A stretch of 9,003 nt of DNA from Pseudomonadota bacterium (GCA_023434425.1 JAEYSS010000093.1:1-9003); one strand, 5' to 3'; counted from the stretch's first letter, positions 1 through 8,023 are shown. Notes: generated by a model not told the origin, from the letters alone. Program-made: numbers and translations.

Positions 1-23
1 GGCTGCAGTGGTAATCGGAGCGG

Positions 24-39
24 GTGAATCTCCATTCAC
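24..39. repeat. Small perfect inverted repeat over the 3' end of the AraC-type gene
   Basis: GTGAAT and ATTCAC flank a four-base spacer, and the leftward stop codon (38-36) lies inside one arm. On the minus strand this gives a six-base-pair hairpin right at the end of the regulator gene. No T-tract follows in the leftward direction, so it is not a canonical intrinsic terminator. It may be a weak terminator, a 3' stabilising hairpin, or chance. Confidence 0.3.
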
Positions 40-989
40 GAGGATCTGCCCCGGCCGACGTCGGACGGCCTGATGCCGAAGCGGCGCCGGAACATGGTGC
101 TGAAATGCGACGAACTGCTGAAGCCGATGCGGTAGGCGATCTCGGTCAGCGAGCGGGCATTGTGATCCGAGCGCAGCAGCATGTCGTGGCCCAGTTCGAT
201 CCGGCGGTTCCAGACCCAGTTCGACACTGACTGGCCTTCCAGCCGGAATAGCGCATGCAGGTAGCGCAGCGAAATGCCGTTGCTCCTCGCGATCAGTTCC
301 GGGCTTAAGCCCGGGTCGCAGAGATGATCCTCGATCCACGCCTTGACCGACCGCAGGCGCGCCTTTTGCACCACCTGTTCCGTCATCGGCTCGTCGCGAT
401 GCGCGGACTCGAAGGCCAGCGCCAGTACATCCATCAGCTCCTCGCCGAGGCGGGCCCGAATGCCTGTCTCCAGACCGGTTCCCTGGCTGGCGAGCATCGA
501 GCAGAATTCGACGGCGATACGCCCCAGCCCGCCGCCGGTGCTCATTGTGGCCGCCAGCGGTGCCTGGCCATTGGCGAAGCGGCTGCCGAAGGCCTCGCGC
601 GGAATCTCCAGATAATAGGAGCGCACCTTGCCCATGCATTGCAAATCATAGGGTTCGGACGCGCAGAAGAGGGCGCCCAGCCCAGCCGAGGTATGGAACG
701 CGGCGCCGGACTGCAGCACGTTGATGCTGCCGATCTGGATGAACTGCACATAGTAGCAATCCTTGTCCAGCTTCGACAGATGGGACTTGTGCCGCGAGAT
801 ATGCTGCTGCGACAGCAGGCAGTCTGTCAGCGCGACATTGCCGAACTGGGTTTCACGGATGAATCCGTCGTAGTTGTCCGGATCGTCGGCCTTGACGTTG
901 ACGTGAACGTAAACGTCGCAGATCGCGTCGCGCCAGGCGGCGTAGCGTTTGGCGCGATCCAGTGTATCGGTCGAGAATACCAGATCCAT
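36..989 (-). CDS. AraC/XylS-family transcriptional regulator
   Basis: Predicted cytoplasmic DNA-binding regulator of 317 residues, a normal length for the family. Residues about 25-190 resemble the AraC_binding_2 ligand-sensing domain found in FeaR-like regulators. The C-terminal 100 residues carry two helix-turn-helix motifs: the first at about 228-250 (LSPELIARSNGISLRYLHAL), the second at about 281-303 (SLTEIAYRIGFSSSSHFSTMF), followed by the typical FGIRPSD ending. The frame stays open upstream to 1286, but the ATG at 989 is chosen because GGGAGGA lies four bases before it and the family-like sequence starts there (MDLVFSTDTL). The gene is divergent from the transporter operon across 245 bases, so it most likely controls that operon in response to the imported compound or a derivative. 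The ligand is unknown. Regulators with this type of sensor domain often control catabolism of aromatic or other carboxylic compounds, which fits the CoA ligase in the operon. Confidence 0.93.
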   Translation of the reverse strand: MDLVFSTDTLDRAKRYAAWRDAICDVYVHVNVKADDPDNYDGFIRETQFGNVALTDCLLSQQHISRHKSHLSKLDKDCYYVQFIQIGSINVLQSGAAFHTSAGLGALFCASEPYDLQCMGKVRSYYLEIPREAFGSRFANGQAPLAATMSTGGGLGRIAVEFCSMLASQGTGLETGIRARLGEELMDVLALAFESAHRDEPMTEQVVQKARLRSVKAWIEDHLCDPGLSPELIARSNGISLRYLHALFRLEGQSVSNWVWNRRIELGHDMLLRSDHNARSLTEIAYRIGFSSSSHFSTMFRRRFGIRPSDVGRGRSS

Positions 990-993
990 GATG

Positions 994-1000
994 TCCTCCC
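994..1000 (-). promoter_or_regulatory. Ribosome binding site of the AraC-type gene
   Basis: GGGAGGA on the minus strand, four bases before the ATG at 989. It decides the start, because the open frame continues nearly 300 bases further upstream without any comparable site. Confidence 0.8.
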
Positions 1001-1053
1001 GCGCCGTCCAGTGGCTGCGGCCTACCGGGCTATGCCGGCGACTGCTTTCTTCT

Positions 1054-1069
1054 CGTTCAGACTTGAACG
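1054..1069. promoter_or_regulatory. Inverted repeat CGTTCA-N4-TGAACG, candidate operator
   Basis: A perfect six-base inverted repeat with a four-base spacer, about 65 bases upstream of the regulator's start codon and 165 bases upstream of the permease's. Symmetric sites suit a dimeric repressor more than a classic AraC protein, so it could also bind a second regulator. Position and symmetry are the only evidence. Confidence 0.35.
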
Positions 1070-1082
1070 GCGGAACGTCCGC
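1070..1082. promoter_or_regulatory. Inverted repeat GCGGA-N3-TCCGC next to the previous palindrome
   Basis: A perfect five-base inverted repeat with a three-base spacer that abuts the CGTTCA palindrome. The two together give 29 bases of almost continuous dyad symmetry elements. GC-rich repeats this short can arise by chance. Confidence 0.25.
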
Positions 1083-1138
1083 ATTCTTTGCCATTCCAGG
1101 ATGACGGGCAACAAGAAATCGCCTTTGCGCATCGTCAG

Positions 1139-1165
1139 TGCGCGGTCGTGCAAGTTTCTTGCGCG
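1139..1165. promoter_or_regulatory. TGCGCG direct repeat 21 bp apart, overlapping a hairpin; candidate AraC-type half-sites
   Basis: TGCGCG occurs at 1139-1144 and again at 1160-1165, a 21-base step (two helical turns) typical of direct-repeat half-sites for AraC/XylS proteins. A related TGCGC lies at 1126-1130. The same stretch holds an eight-pair inverted repeat at 1147-1165 (arms around GCAAG-TTT-CTTGC, with one T-G pair). It lies about 70-95 bases upstream of the permease ATG, where an activator could sit. This rests only on spacing and position. Confidence 0.35.
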
Positions 1166-1218
1166 TATGGAAAAGAAGTGTCGCATCCGGGAGTGATAGG
1201 AAAGCCGCAGAAATGATT

Positions 1219-1225
1219 GGGAGGA
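1219..1225 (+). promoter_or_regulatory. Ribosome binding site of the first permease gene
   Basis: GGGAGGA ends nine bases before the ATG at 1235. It excludes the in-frame TTG at 1217, which would place the initiation codon on top of this site. Confidence 0.8.
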
Positions 1226-1234
1226 CAACAACAC

Positions 1235-2209
1235 ATGCTCCGCGCGGCCAATCTGACCCAGGAGCGCATCGTGCTGGTGCTGGCACTTGTCCTCACGGCA
1301 GCCTTCGCCATTTCCCTACCGGGTTTTCTGACATCCCAGAATCTCCTGGCACTTGTGCGCAGCGTCTCGGTTCTCGGAATACTCGGCGTGGCCATGGCCC
1401 TCGTGGTGATCGGGCGTGGCATCGATTTATCGCTGGTCGCCGTGATGGCGGTTTCGCTGGCCTGGACACTCAATCTTGTCACCAACGGCATGCCGCTGGG
1501 CGTCGCGCTGCTGCTGGGACTGGGCTTCTGCCTGCTGGCGGGGGTCATCACTGGGATTCTTGTGGCCTATGTAGAAATCCCGGCGATCTTTGCCACGCTG
1601 GCGATGGGCACCTTCATCTACGGCTTCGGCCGTTATTTCCTGATCACGCTGGATGTCGTCTATCTGCCGGATGCCGCGCGTTCGATCGTCTGGATCGGCA
1701 GTGGATCCTTCATGGGCATCCCGGTACCCGTACTGATCTTCGGCGGCGTCTGTCTGCTGGGCGCGCTATTCCTGCGCTATGTCAAATCTGGCCGCTATGT
1801 GCGCGCCATCGGCGACAACCTGCTGGCGGCACGCATCACCGGCATTCCGGTACGACCTGTCATCGTCATGCAGTATGTACTATCGGGCCTGATCGGTTTT
1901 GTGGCTGGCCTTGTCACCGCGACTTCGGTGGCCAGCATGAATATCCGGGTGGCCAATTCCACCTTTGTCTACGACGTCATCCTCGTCGTCGTGCTGGGCG
2001 GCATCGGCCTGTCGGGCGGCAAGGGCGGGGTGCGCAACGTCATCGTCGGCACGCTTCTGATTGGCGTTCTGATCAATGGCATGACGATCATGGATATCCA
2101 GTACACGGTCCAGAACGTCATCAAGAGCCTGATTCTTCTCGCGGCCATCGTCGCCGACACCATCATCAATCCCCGGGACGAGCAGACCGCGCAACAGGGC
2201 GACATCTGA
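1235..2209 (+). CDS. CUT2-family (RbsC-like) ABC transporter permease
   Basis: Inner-membrane subunit of 324 residues, the usual length for the BPD_transp_2 family that includes RbsC and XylH. The protein is hydrophobic throughout, with roughly 8-10 membrane spans. Family landmarks are GRGIDLS at 60-66 (matching the GGIDLSVGS signature), a cytoplasmic coupling-helix-like segment AIGDNLLAARITGIPV at 191-206, and VVVLGGIGLSGGKGG at 251-265. The start is the ATG after GGGAGGA. It is the first gene of the operon, and the binding-protein gene follows after 35 bases with no terminator. A second, fused permease is encoded downstream, so this subunit probably pairs with it as a heterodimer. It has no extra domain. 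Substrate cannot be read from the permease sequence. Confidence 0.93.
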   Translation: MLRAANLTQERIVLVLALVLTAAFAISLPGFLTSQNLLALVRSVSVLGILGVAMALVVIGRGIDLSLVAVMAVSLAWTLNLVTNGMPLGVALLLGLGFCLLAGVITGILVAYVEIPAIFATLAMGTFIYGFGRYFLITLDVVYLPDAARSIVWIGSGSFMGIPVPVLIFGGVCLLGALFLRYVKSGRYVRAIGDNLLAARITGIPVRPVIVMQYVLSGLIGFVAGLVTATSVASMNIRVANSTFVYDVILVVVLGGIGLSGGKGGVRNVIVGTLLIGVLINGMTIMDIQYTVQNVIKSLILLAAIVADTIINPRDEQTAQQGDI

Positions 2210-2233
2210 AGATTTTACATAAGAAAACTCAAC

Positions 2234-2240
2234 AGGAGGA
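2234..2240 (+). promoter_or_regulatory. Strong ribosome binding site of the binding-protein gene
   Basis: AGGAGGA lies four bases before the ATG at 2245 and is the strongest such site in the operon. That fits the excess of binding protein needed over membrane subunits. It also fixes the start, because the same frame is open for more than 1000 bases upstream through the permease gene. Confidence 0.8.
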
Positions 2241-2244
2241 AATC

Positions 2245-3240
2245 ATGAAGATCATCACGGCCCTGCTGACGGCAGCCGCAATCATGTCGACCAGTTCCAT
2301 TGCCACTGCACAGGGGATCGACGATCCGGCGCGGGCAGGGCATTACGCGGCCTTCAAGGGCAAGCGGGTGGTTTTTGTCCCGATTGCCATGGGCTTCGAT
2401 CTCACTGAAGGATGGGCCGCCGGCATCCGCACCGCGCTTGAACCGCTTGGCGTGAAATTTGATATCCGCGACCCGAACTGGAGCACCGATGCCGGCGCGC
2501 AGGCAATCACCTCGCTGATCGCCGAGAAGCCAGATGCCATCGTGGTGCATAATCCCGATGTGCAGTCCTATGCCCGCCTGCTCAAGCGCGCCGAAGAAGC
2601 CGGGATCTACGTGATCCAGGTCAACATGCGCTCCAGCTATTCGACTGACGGATTCGCCGGCGCCGATTATGTCGGCATGGGCGAGCGGATCGCCAACCGC
2701 CTGATCGAGAAATGCAGCCCGGCCAATGGCGGTAACGGCAAGATCGCCATCATGCAGGGCGTGCTGACCGCAGCTGCCAGCGCCTATCAGATGAAGGGTT
2801 TGGACAATGTGCTGTCCAAGAATCCGCAGATGAAGATCGTTTCCAACCAGGCCGCCGACTGGGATGCCACCAAGGCGCGCAGCATCATGGCGACCGTGCT
2901 GCAGCAGCATCCCGATCTGTGCGGCGGCGTCGGCTTCTGGGACGTGATGGATGTCGGCACCGGTGCTGCGATCCGCGAATCCGGCAAGAAAGTGCACTGG
3001 ATCACCCAGGGCGGCGGCAATCAGGCCGCCTGCGATAACCTGAACAAGGATGTCTACCAGGAGGTGGTGAGCTACGACGTGCCGGCCCAGGCGCGTGACA
3101 TCGCCAACATCATCCAGTCTCTGTTCCAGAACAAGCCGAAGCCGGGCGCGACCAAGACCACGCTGTTCTCGCCGCTCACCTTCATCACCAAGGACAACAT
3201 GAAGCCCGGCGCCTGCTGGAGCCTTGAGGCCAAGAAGTAG
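2245..3240 (+). CDS. Periplasmic sugar-type ABC substrate-binding protein (Peripla_BP_4 / RbsB-like)
   Basis: Secreted binding protein of 331 residues that delivers the solute to the permeases. Residues 1-22 form a typical signal peptide (MKIITALLTA... with a predicted cut after ATA, before Gln23). The mature part shows the two-lobe periplasmic binding protein pattern: VVFVPIAMGFDLTEGW near 42-57, EKPDAIVVHNPD at 94-105, the GIYVIQVN hinge-side segment at 120-127, GKIAIMQG at 165-172, and a second-lobe DLCGGVGFWDVMDVGTGAA stretch at 224-242. Four cysteines (157, 226, 263, 324) fall in the mature chain and could form disulfides in the periplasm. Charged and aromatic residues around the expected cleft (F51, D52, N78, W79) are visible, but I cannot deduce the ligand. 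A stem-loop follows the gene, then the second permease. Confidence 0.94.
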   Translation: MKIITALLTAAAIMSTSSIATAQGIDDPARAGHYAAFKGKRVVFVPIAMGFDLTEGWAAGIRTALEPLGVKFDIRDPNWSTDAGAQAITSLIAEKPDAIVVHNPDVQSYARLLKRAEEAGIYVIQVNMRSSYSTDGFAGADYVGMGERIANRLIEKCSPANGGNGKIAIMQGVLTAAASAYQMKGLDNVLSKNPQMKIVSNQAADWDATKARSIMATVLQQHPDLCGGVGFWDVMDVGTGAAIRESGKKVHWITQGGGNQAACDNLNKDVYQEVVSYDVPAQARDIANIIQSLFQNKPKPGATKTTLFSPLTFITKDNMKPGACWSLEAKK

Positions 3241-3249
3241 CGCGTGTCA

Positions 3250-3282
3250 TTCCGGGGTTGGGCCGCAGGCCTGGCCCCGGAA
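3250..3282 (+). promoter_or_regulatory. Long stem-loop between binding-protein and permease-fusion genes (palindromic-repeat-like)
   Basis: As RNA, 3250-3264 pairs with 3268-3282 over 15 consecutive positions (12 Watson-Crick and 3 G-U) around a three-base GCA loop, starting ten bases after the binding-protein stop. The next bases are not a T-run, so it is not a standard terminator. Hairpins at this place in transporter operons, such as the REP elements behind malE, are known to protect the upstream message and reduce expression of downstream membrane subunits; that role is inferred here. The ends (TTCCGGGG...CCCCGGAA, preceded by GTCA) resemble dispersed intergenic palindromes of alphaproteobacteria, so it may be one copy of a family. 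Confidence 0.75.
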
Positions 3283-3307
3283 CCTGATTCCTTTCCCGGG
3301 TCCGCAG

Positions 3308-5431
3308 ATGTCGATCACAGATACCATTGCCTACTGGCGCTACCGGCTGGTGCCAGACCATATCGTTGGCGAAATCCTCGCCAAAAGATGGATCGACAAC
3401 GCGATCCCGTTTGCCATGCTCGTCGCCGTGCTGATCGGCTTCGGCACGGCCGTGCCGGATTTTCTCAGCCTCGGCAGCATGACCGCGCTGACGCGGCAGC
3501 TTGGCGAGTTCGGCATCGTGGTTATCGCCATGACCATCGTCATGCTGGCGGGCGGTATCGATCTCAGTGTCGGCTCGGTGCTGGCTCTGGCCAATATCAC
3601 CGCGCTGGCGATGATGAACATCTTCGGTATGCCGGTCGGCGCGGCGCTGGTCATCACGCTGGCGGTCGGCGCCACGGTCGGTCTGGTGAATGGCTTGCTG
3701 ATCGGCTATCTGCGCCTGCGCGCCTTTCTCACCACGCTGGTGACGCTGATCATCGTGCGTTCTGTTGTCGACATGCTGTTGCTGAAATATGCCGTGCAGA
3801 TCTCGGCCGGTTTCCCCGATTCTTCCGTCTGGGATTTCATCGGCGACGGCAAGGTCGCCCAGGTGCCGTTCAGCTTCGCGCTGTTCCTCATCCTCGCCCT
3901 CTTCGTGCATGTGGTGCTCAGCCGCACCCGGCCGGGCTGGCATCTGATGGCTGTCGGCGGTTCGCGGCGCTCGGCGCACAATGTCGGCATTCATGTGCGG
4001 CGCACCGTCTGCCTGACCTATGTCGTGTCCGGCACGCTGGCGGCGCTGGCCGGCTTCCTGTTTGCCGCCCGCCTCGGCGGTGCCGGCTCGGATGTTGGCA
4101 TCGGGCTGGAGATCACGGTTCTGACAGCCGCTGTCCTGGGCGGCAACAGCCTGGGCGGCGGCCGCGGTTCGGCGGCCAAGGCTGTGCTCGGCGCGATCAC
4201 CGTAATGATCATCATCAACGGGCTGGTGCGTGTCGGCGCCGGCAGCGGCGCCAATTCGCTGATCCTCGGCCTGATCCTGCTGGCCGCTGTCGCCATCGAC
4301 GTACGCTGGCTGAAGAACCGGCACAAGGTACTGGCCAAGGTCTATGTGTCGCCGGCCTTCCGCAGCCTGCCGGCCGCACCCGGCACCGAACGCGGCTCGT
4401 CCTCGCCTTACGCCCTGAATGACCGCTTGCGTGATGTGTCGCCGGTCGGCCTCAACCAGGTCGACGGGCCCGAAGACGTGATCCTCGATGAAAACGACCA
4501 TATCTATGCGGGCACCCGCACCGGCGACATCGTGCGTTTCTTTGCGCCCGACTATACGCGGCAGGAAGTCTTCGCCCATGTCGGCGGCCGGCCGCTCGGC
4601 ATGGCTTTTGCCCGCGACGGCGCACTGATCTGCTGTATCGGCGGCATGGGGCTCTATCGCATCGGCATGGATCGCCAGATCAGCAAACTGACCGACGAGA
4701 CCAACCGCACGCCGTTTTCGATCATCGACGATGCGCGGCTGCGGCTCGCCGATGATCTCGACATCGCGCCGGACGGCCGGATTTTCTTCAGCGAAGCCAC
4801 CATCCGCTACGAGATGCATGAATGGCCGGTCGACGGCCTGGAATCGCGCGGCAACGGTCGCATCATCTGCTACGACCCGCGCAACGACACGACACGCACG
4901 GTGCTGCGCAATCTGAATTTCCCAAACGGCATCTGCATGACCCATGACGGCGAATCTTTCCTGTTCGCCGAGACCTGGAACTGCAGCGTCAGCCGCTATT
5001 ATTTCGCCGGCCCCAAGGCGGGTGCTGTCGAACCCGTGATTCCGGATTTGCCCGGGCATCCCGACAACATCAACCGCGCATCCGACGGCACCTACTGGCT
5101 CGCGCTGGTCGGCGTCCGTACGCCCAGCATGGACCTGGCGCTCAGGATGCCGGGCTTCCGACGACGTATGGCGCGCCGCGTGGCGCCGGATGAATGGCTG
5201 TTCCCCAATATCAACACCGGCTGCATCGTCCGCTTCGATGAAAGCGGCCGCATCCTCGATGTGCTGTGGGATCTCGGCGGCCAGAACCATCCGATGATCA
5301 CCTCCATGCGGGAACATCGCGGGCATCTTTATATCGGCGGCATTTTCAACAACCGCATTGGCCGGCTGCCGCTGCCTGATGCCGATCCGCAGTGGACCGG
5401 GCCGCAGTCCTACTGGGGGGATGGAAAATGA
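3308..5431 (+). CDS. Fusion protein: RbsC-like ABC permease + strictosidine-synthase-like/SMP-30 lactonase domain
   Basis: A 707-residue fusion in one uninterrupted frame. Residues 1 to about 335 are a complete CUT2 permease, with AGGIDLSVGS at 81-90, the cytoplasmic coupling segment VGGSRRSAHNVGIHV at 216-230, and a last membrane span near 317-332. A linker (about 336-380) begins with a basic patch (DVRWLKNRHKVLAKV), which by the positive-inside rule puts the C-terminus in the cytoplasm. Residues about 381-690 are a six-bladed propeller of the strictosidine-synthase-like/SMP-30 group: GPEDVILDENDHIYAGTRTG at 387-406, ADDLDIAPDGRIFFSEA at 481-497, NFPNGICMTHDG at 537-548, LPGHPDNINRASDGTYWLAL at 581-600. 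By comparison with regucalcin and paraoxonase, E389, D482/D483, N540 and D586/N587 are the likely metal ligands, so it may be an active lactone or ester hydrolase. The ATG lacks a clear ribosome binding site. Its stop overlaps the next start (ATGA). Confidence 0.9.
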   Translation: MSITDTIAYWRYRLVPDHIVGEILAKRWIDNAIPFAMLVAVLIGFGTAVPDFLSLGSMTALTRQLGEFGIVVIAMTIVMLAGGIDLSVGSVLALANITALAMMNIFGMPVGAALVITLAVGATVGLVNGLLIGYLRLRAFLTTLVTLIIVRSVVDMLLLKYAVQISAGFPDSSVWDFIGDGKVAQVPFSFALFLILALFVHVVLSRTRPGWHLMAVGGSRRSAHNVGIHVRRTVCLTYVVSGTLAALAGFLFAARLGGAGSDVGIGLEITVLTAAVLGGNSLGGGRGSAAKAVLGAITVMIIINGLVRVGAGSGANSLILGLILLAAVAIDVRWLKNRHKVLAKVYVSPAFRSLPAAPGTERGSSSPYALNDRLRDVSPVGLNQVDGPEDVILDENDHIYAGTRTGDIVRFFAPDYTRQEVFAHVGGRPLGMAFARDGALICCIGGMGLYRIGMDRQISKLTDETNRTPFSIIDDARLRLADDLDIAPDGRIFFSEATIRYEMHEWPVDGLESRGNGRIICYDPRNDTTRTVLRNLNFPNGICMTHDGESFLFAETWNCSVSRYYFAGPKAGAVEPVIPDLPGHPDNINRASDGTYWLALVGVRTPSMDLALRMPGFRRRMARRVAPDEWLFPNINTGCIVRFDESGRILDVLWDLGGQNHPMITSMREHRGHLYIGGIFNNRIGRLPLPDADPQWTGPQSYWGDGK

Positions 5432-6495
5432 CTTTCTTCTTCACCCGGGCTTTGGATTCCTTCCTCGGTCGCGGTGACAGCGCAATCACGGTTCCGGCGC
5501 TGGACGGCGCATTGCGGCCAAACCGGCGACTCGACGATGCAGCGGAACGCATCACGGTCCACGCACCCGGCGGACTTGCTGTGTGCAGCGAGGGTCTGGT
5601 GGTCAGCTCGGGCAGCGAACTGCATCTGCTCGGCGGTCCCGGTAAAATCCTGCACCGGGTTGCGGCGGAGATCAGTTGCATCGCCCCGGTGGCCGGCGGC
5701 ATCGCCATCGGCCTGGATGACGGGCGCATCGCTGTCGTCGGTGGGGAGTTCGACGGCGTCGAAATCCCGGCCCAGGTCGACATGCGCTGCCCTACGGCGA
5801 TGATTGAGAGCGATGGCGCGCTCTATGTCTGTCATGGCTCGGCGGAGAATCCAGCCTCCGCGTGGCAGCGTGACCTGCTGGAGCGGAATGCCTCCGGATC
5901 CGTCTGGCGCGTGGACCTGCGCGGCGGCGGCCAGCATCGCATCGCTGCCGGCATGGCCTTTCCCGCCGGTCTGGCGCTGGCTTCCGGGGGCCTGATCGTC
6001 GCGGAAAGCTGGAAGCACCGGATCGTCCTGCTGGACAAAGCGACTGGTGTGATGCGGAAGGTGATTCAGACCGACTTGCCGGGCTATCCGGGTCATATCG
6101 CGCGCCGGCCCGATGCGGGTTATGTCATGACCATGTTCGCGCCACGGAATCAACTGGTGGAGTTTATCCTGCGCGAAGATCAGTACAGGCGCCGAATGAT
6201 GGCGGAGGTCGATCCGCGCTATTGGGTCGCGCCGAGCTACCGCAGTGGACGATCTTTCTACGAACCGCTGCAGGGTGGGGGCGTCAAGCATCTCGGCATC
6301 CTGAAGCCCTGGGCGCCGACTTTGTCCTTTGGCATGGTCGTTCTGCTGGATGAAAATGGCCAACCCACTGACAGCTTCCAGAGCCGCGCCGATGGTGCGA
6401 CGCATGGGATCACCGGCGCCGCCATCTATGGTAATTCGCTCTATGCAGCCTCGCGCGGCGACGGCGTCGTCGTCCGGCTCGATCTCGGTTCGTAA
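5428..6495 (+). CDS. Divergent SMP-30/strictosidine-synthase-like propeller protein, predicted metal site lost
   Basis: A 355-residue protein starting at the ATG that overlaps the fusion gene's stop by four bases. The longer frame from GTG 5392 is less likely, since GGGGGG precedes this ATG. No signal peptide or membrane span is evident, so it is probably cytoplasmic. It is a distant paralogue of the fusion's C-terminal half, with matching blocks: HAPGGLAV (45-52) to GPEDVIL, FPAGLALASGG (178-188) to FPNGICMTHDG, LPGYPGHI (217-224) to LPGHPDNI, and RRRMMAEVDPRYW (254-266) to RRRMARRVAPDEW. At the predicted ligand positions Glu becomes Gly48, Asn becomes Ala180 and Asp-Asn becomes Gly222-His223. 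The second-blade Asp pair appears to be lost too (Pro122-Thr123-Ala124 region). It may therefore bind rather than hydrolyse, or use different chemistry. Co-translation with the fusion suggests a partner role. Function unknown. Confidence 0.82.
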   Translation: MTFFFTRALDSFLGRGDSAITVPALDGALRPNRRLDDAAERITVHAPGGLAVCSEGLVVSSGSELHLLGGPGKILHRVAAEISCIAPVAGGIAIGLDDGRIAVVGGEFDGVEIPAQVDMRCPTAMIESDGALYVCHGSAENPASAWQRDLLERNASGSVWRVDLRGGGQHRIAAGMAFPAGLALASGGLIVAESWKHRIVLLDKATGVMRKVIQTDLPGYPGHIARRPDAGYVMTMFAPRNQLVEFILREDQYRRRMMAEVDPRYWVAPSYRSGRSFYEPLQGGGVKHLGILKPWAPTLSFGMVVLLDENGQPTDSFQSRADGATHGITGAAIYGNSLYAASRGDGVVVRLDLGS

Positions 6496-6509
6496 AGGCA
6501 GGCCCGGTC

Positions 6510-8006
<1,497 letters not shown>

Positions 8007-8013
8007 ACCGTCC

Positions 8014-8017
8014 GGAG
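8014..8017 (+). promoter_or_regulatory. Ribosome binding site of the acyl-CoA synthetase gene
   Basis: GGAG lies six bases before the ATG at 8024, in the 17-base gap after the ATPase stop. It supports both this start and translation from the operon message. Confidence 0.6.
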
Positions 8018-8023
8018 TTGAAT

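Larger units (their letters stand above)
990..1234. promoter_or_regulatory. Divergent intergenic control region between regulator and transporter operon
   Basis: These 245 bases separate the divergently read regulator and the first permease gene, so they should hold both promoters and the regulator's binding sites. I see several small symmetric or repeated elements (listed separately) at 1054-1069, 1070-1082 and 1139-1165. I do not see a convincing sigma-70 -35/-10 pair in either direction. Short frames that cross this region lack protein-like composition and ribosome binding sites. Confidence 0.6.

Noticed and set aside
990..1286. N-terminal extension of the AraC-type frame up to 1286
   Set aside because: It would overlap the start of the divergent permease gene and the control region, and a strong ribosome binding site precedes the internal ATG at 989.
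1138..3240. A 700-codon plus-strand frame ending with the binding protein
   Set aside because: The first ~370 codons read the permease gene out of frame and give low-complexity Arg/His/Gly sequence. The real gene starts at 2245 with a signal peptide and AGGAGGA.
3250..3300. Rho-independent terminator after the binding-protein gene
   Set aside because: The stem is strong, but the following bases (CCTGATTCCTTTCCC) contain no T-run, and transporter subunits of the same system follow. A processing or stabilising hairpin is more likely.
3244..4422. A 392-codon plus-strand frame within the fusion gene
   Set aside because: It is a +1 shadow of the permease domain with Arg/His-rich, non-hydrophobic composition.
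4311..4450. Possibility that the permease and lactonase are two genes joined by a sequencing error
   Set aside because: The frame is continuous with consistent codon usage. I saw no ribosome binding site with a start codon in the linker, and the linker length (about 45 residues) suits a natural fusion. Read-level data would be needed to exclude it fully.
3185..5326. A 713-codon open frame on the minus strand opposite the permease-lactonase fusion
   Set aside because: The translation is rich in His, Asp, Arg, Gln and Ala, with no domain or membrane pattern. It is an antisense shadow of a high-GC gene whose sense strand has clear motifs.
5410..6405. A 331-codon minus-strand frame opposite the second propeller gene
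   Set aside because: No family-like motif; composition typical of antisense shadows. The plus frame aligns to the neighbouring propeller domain.
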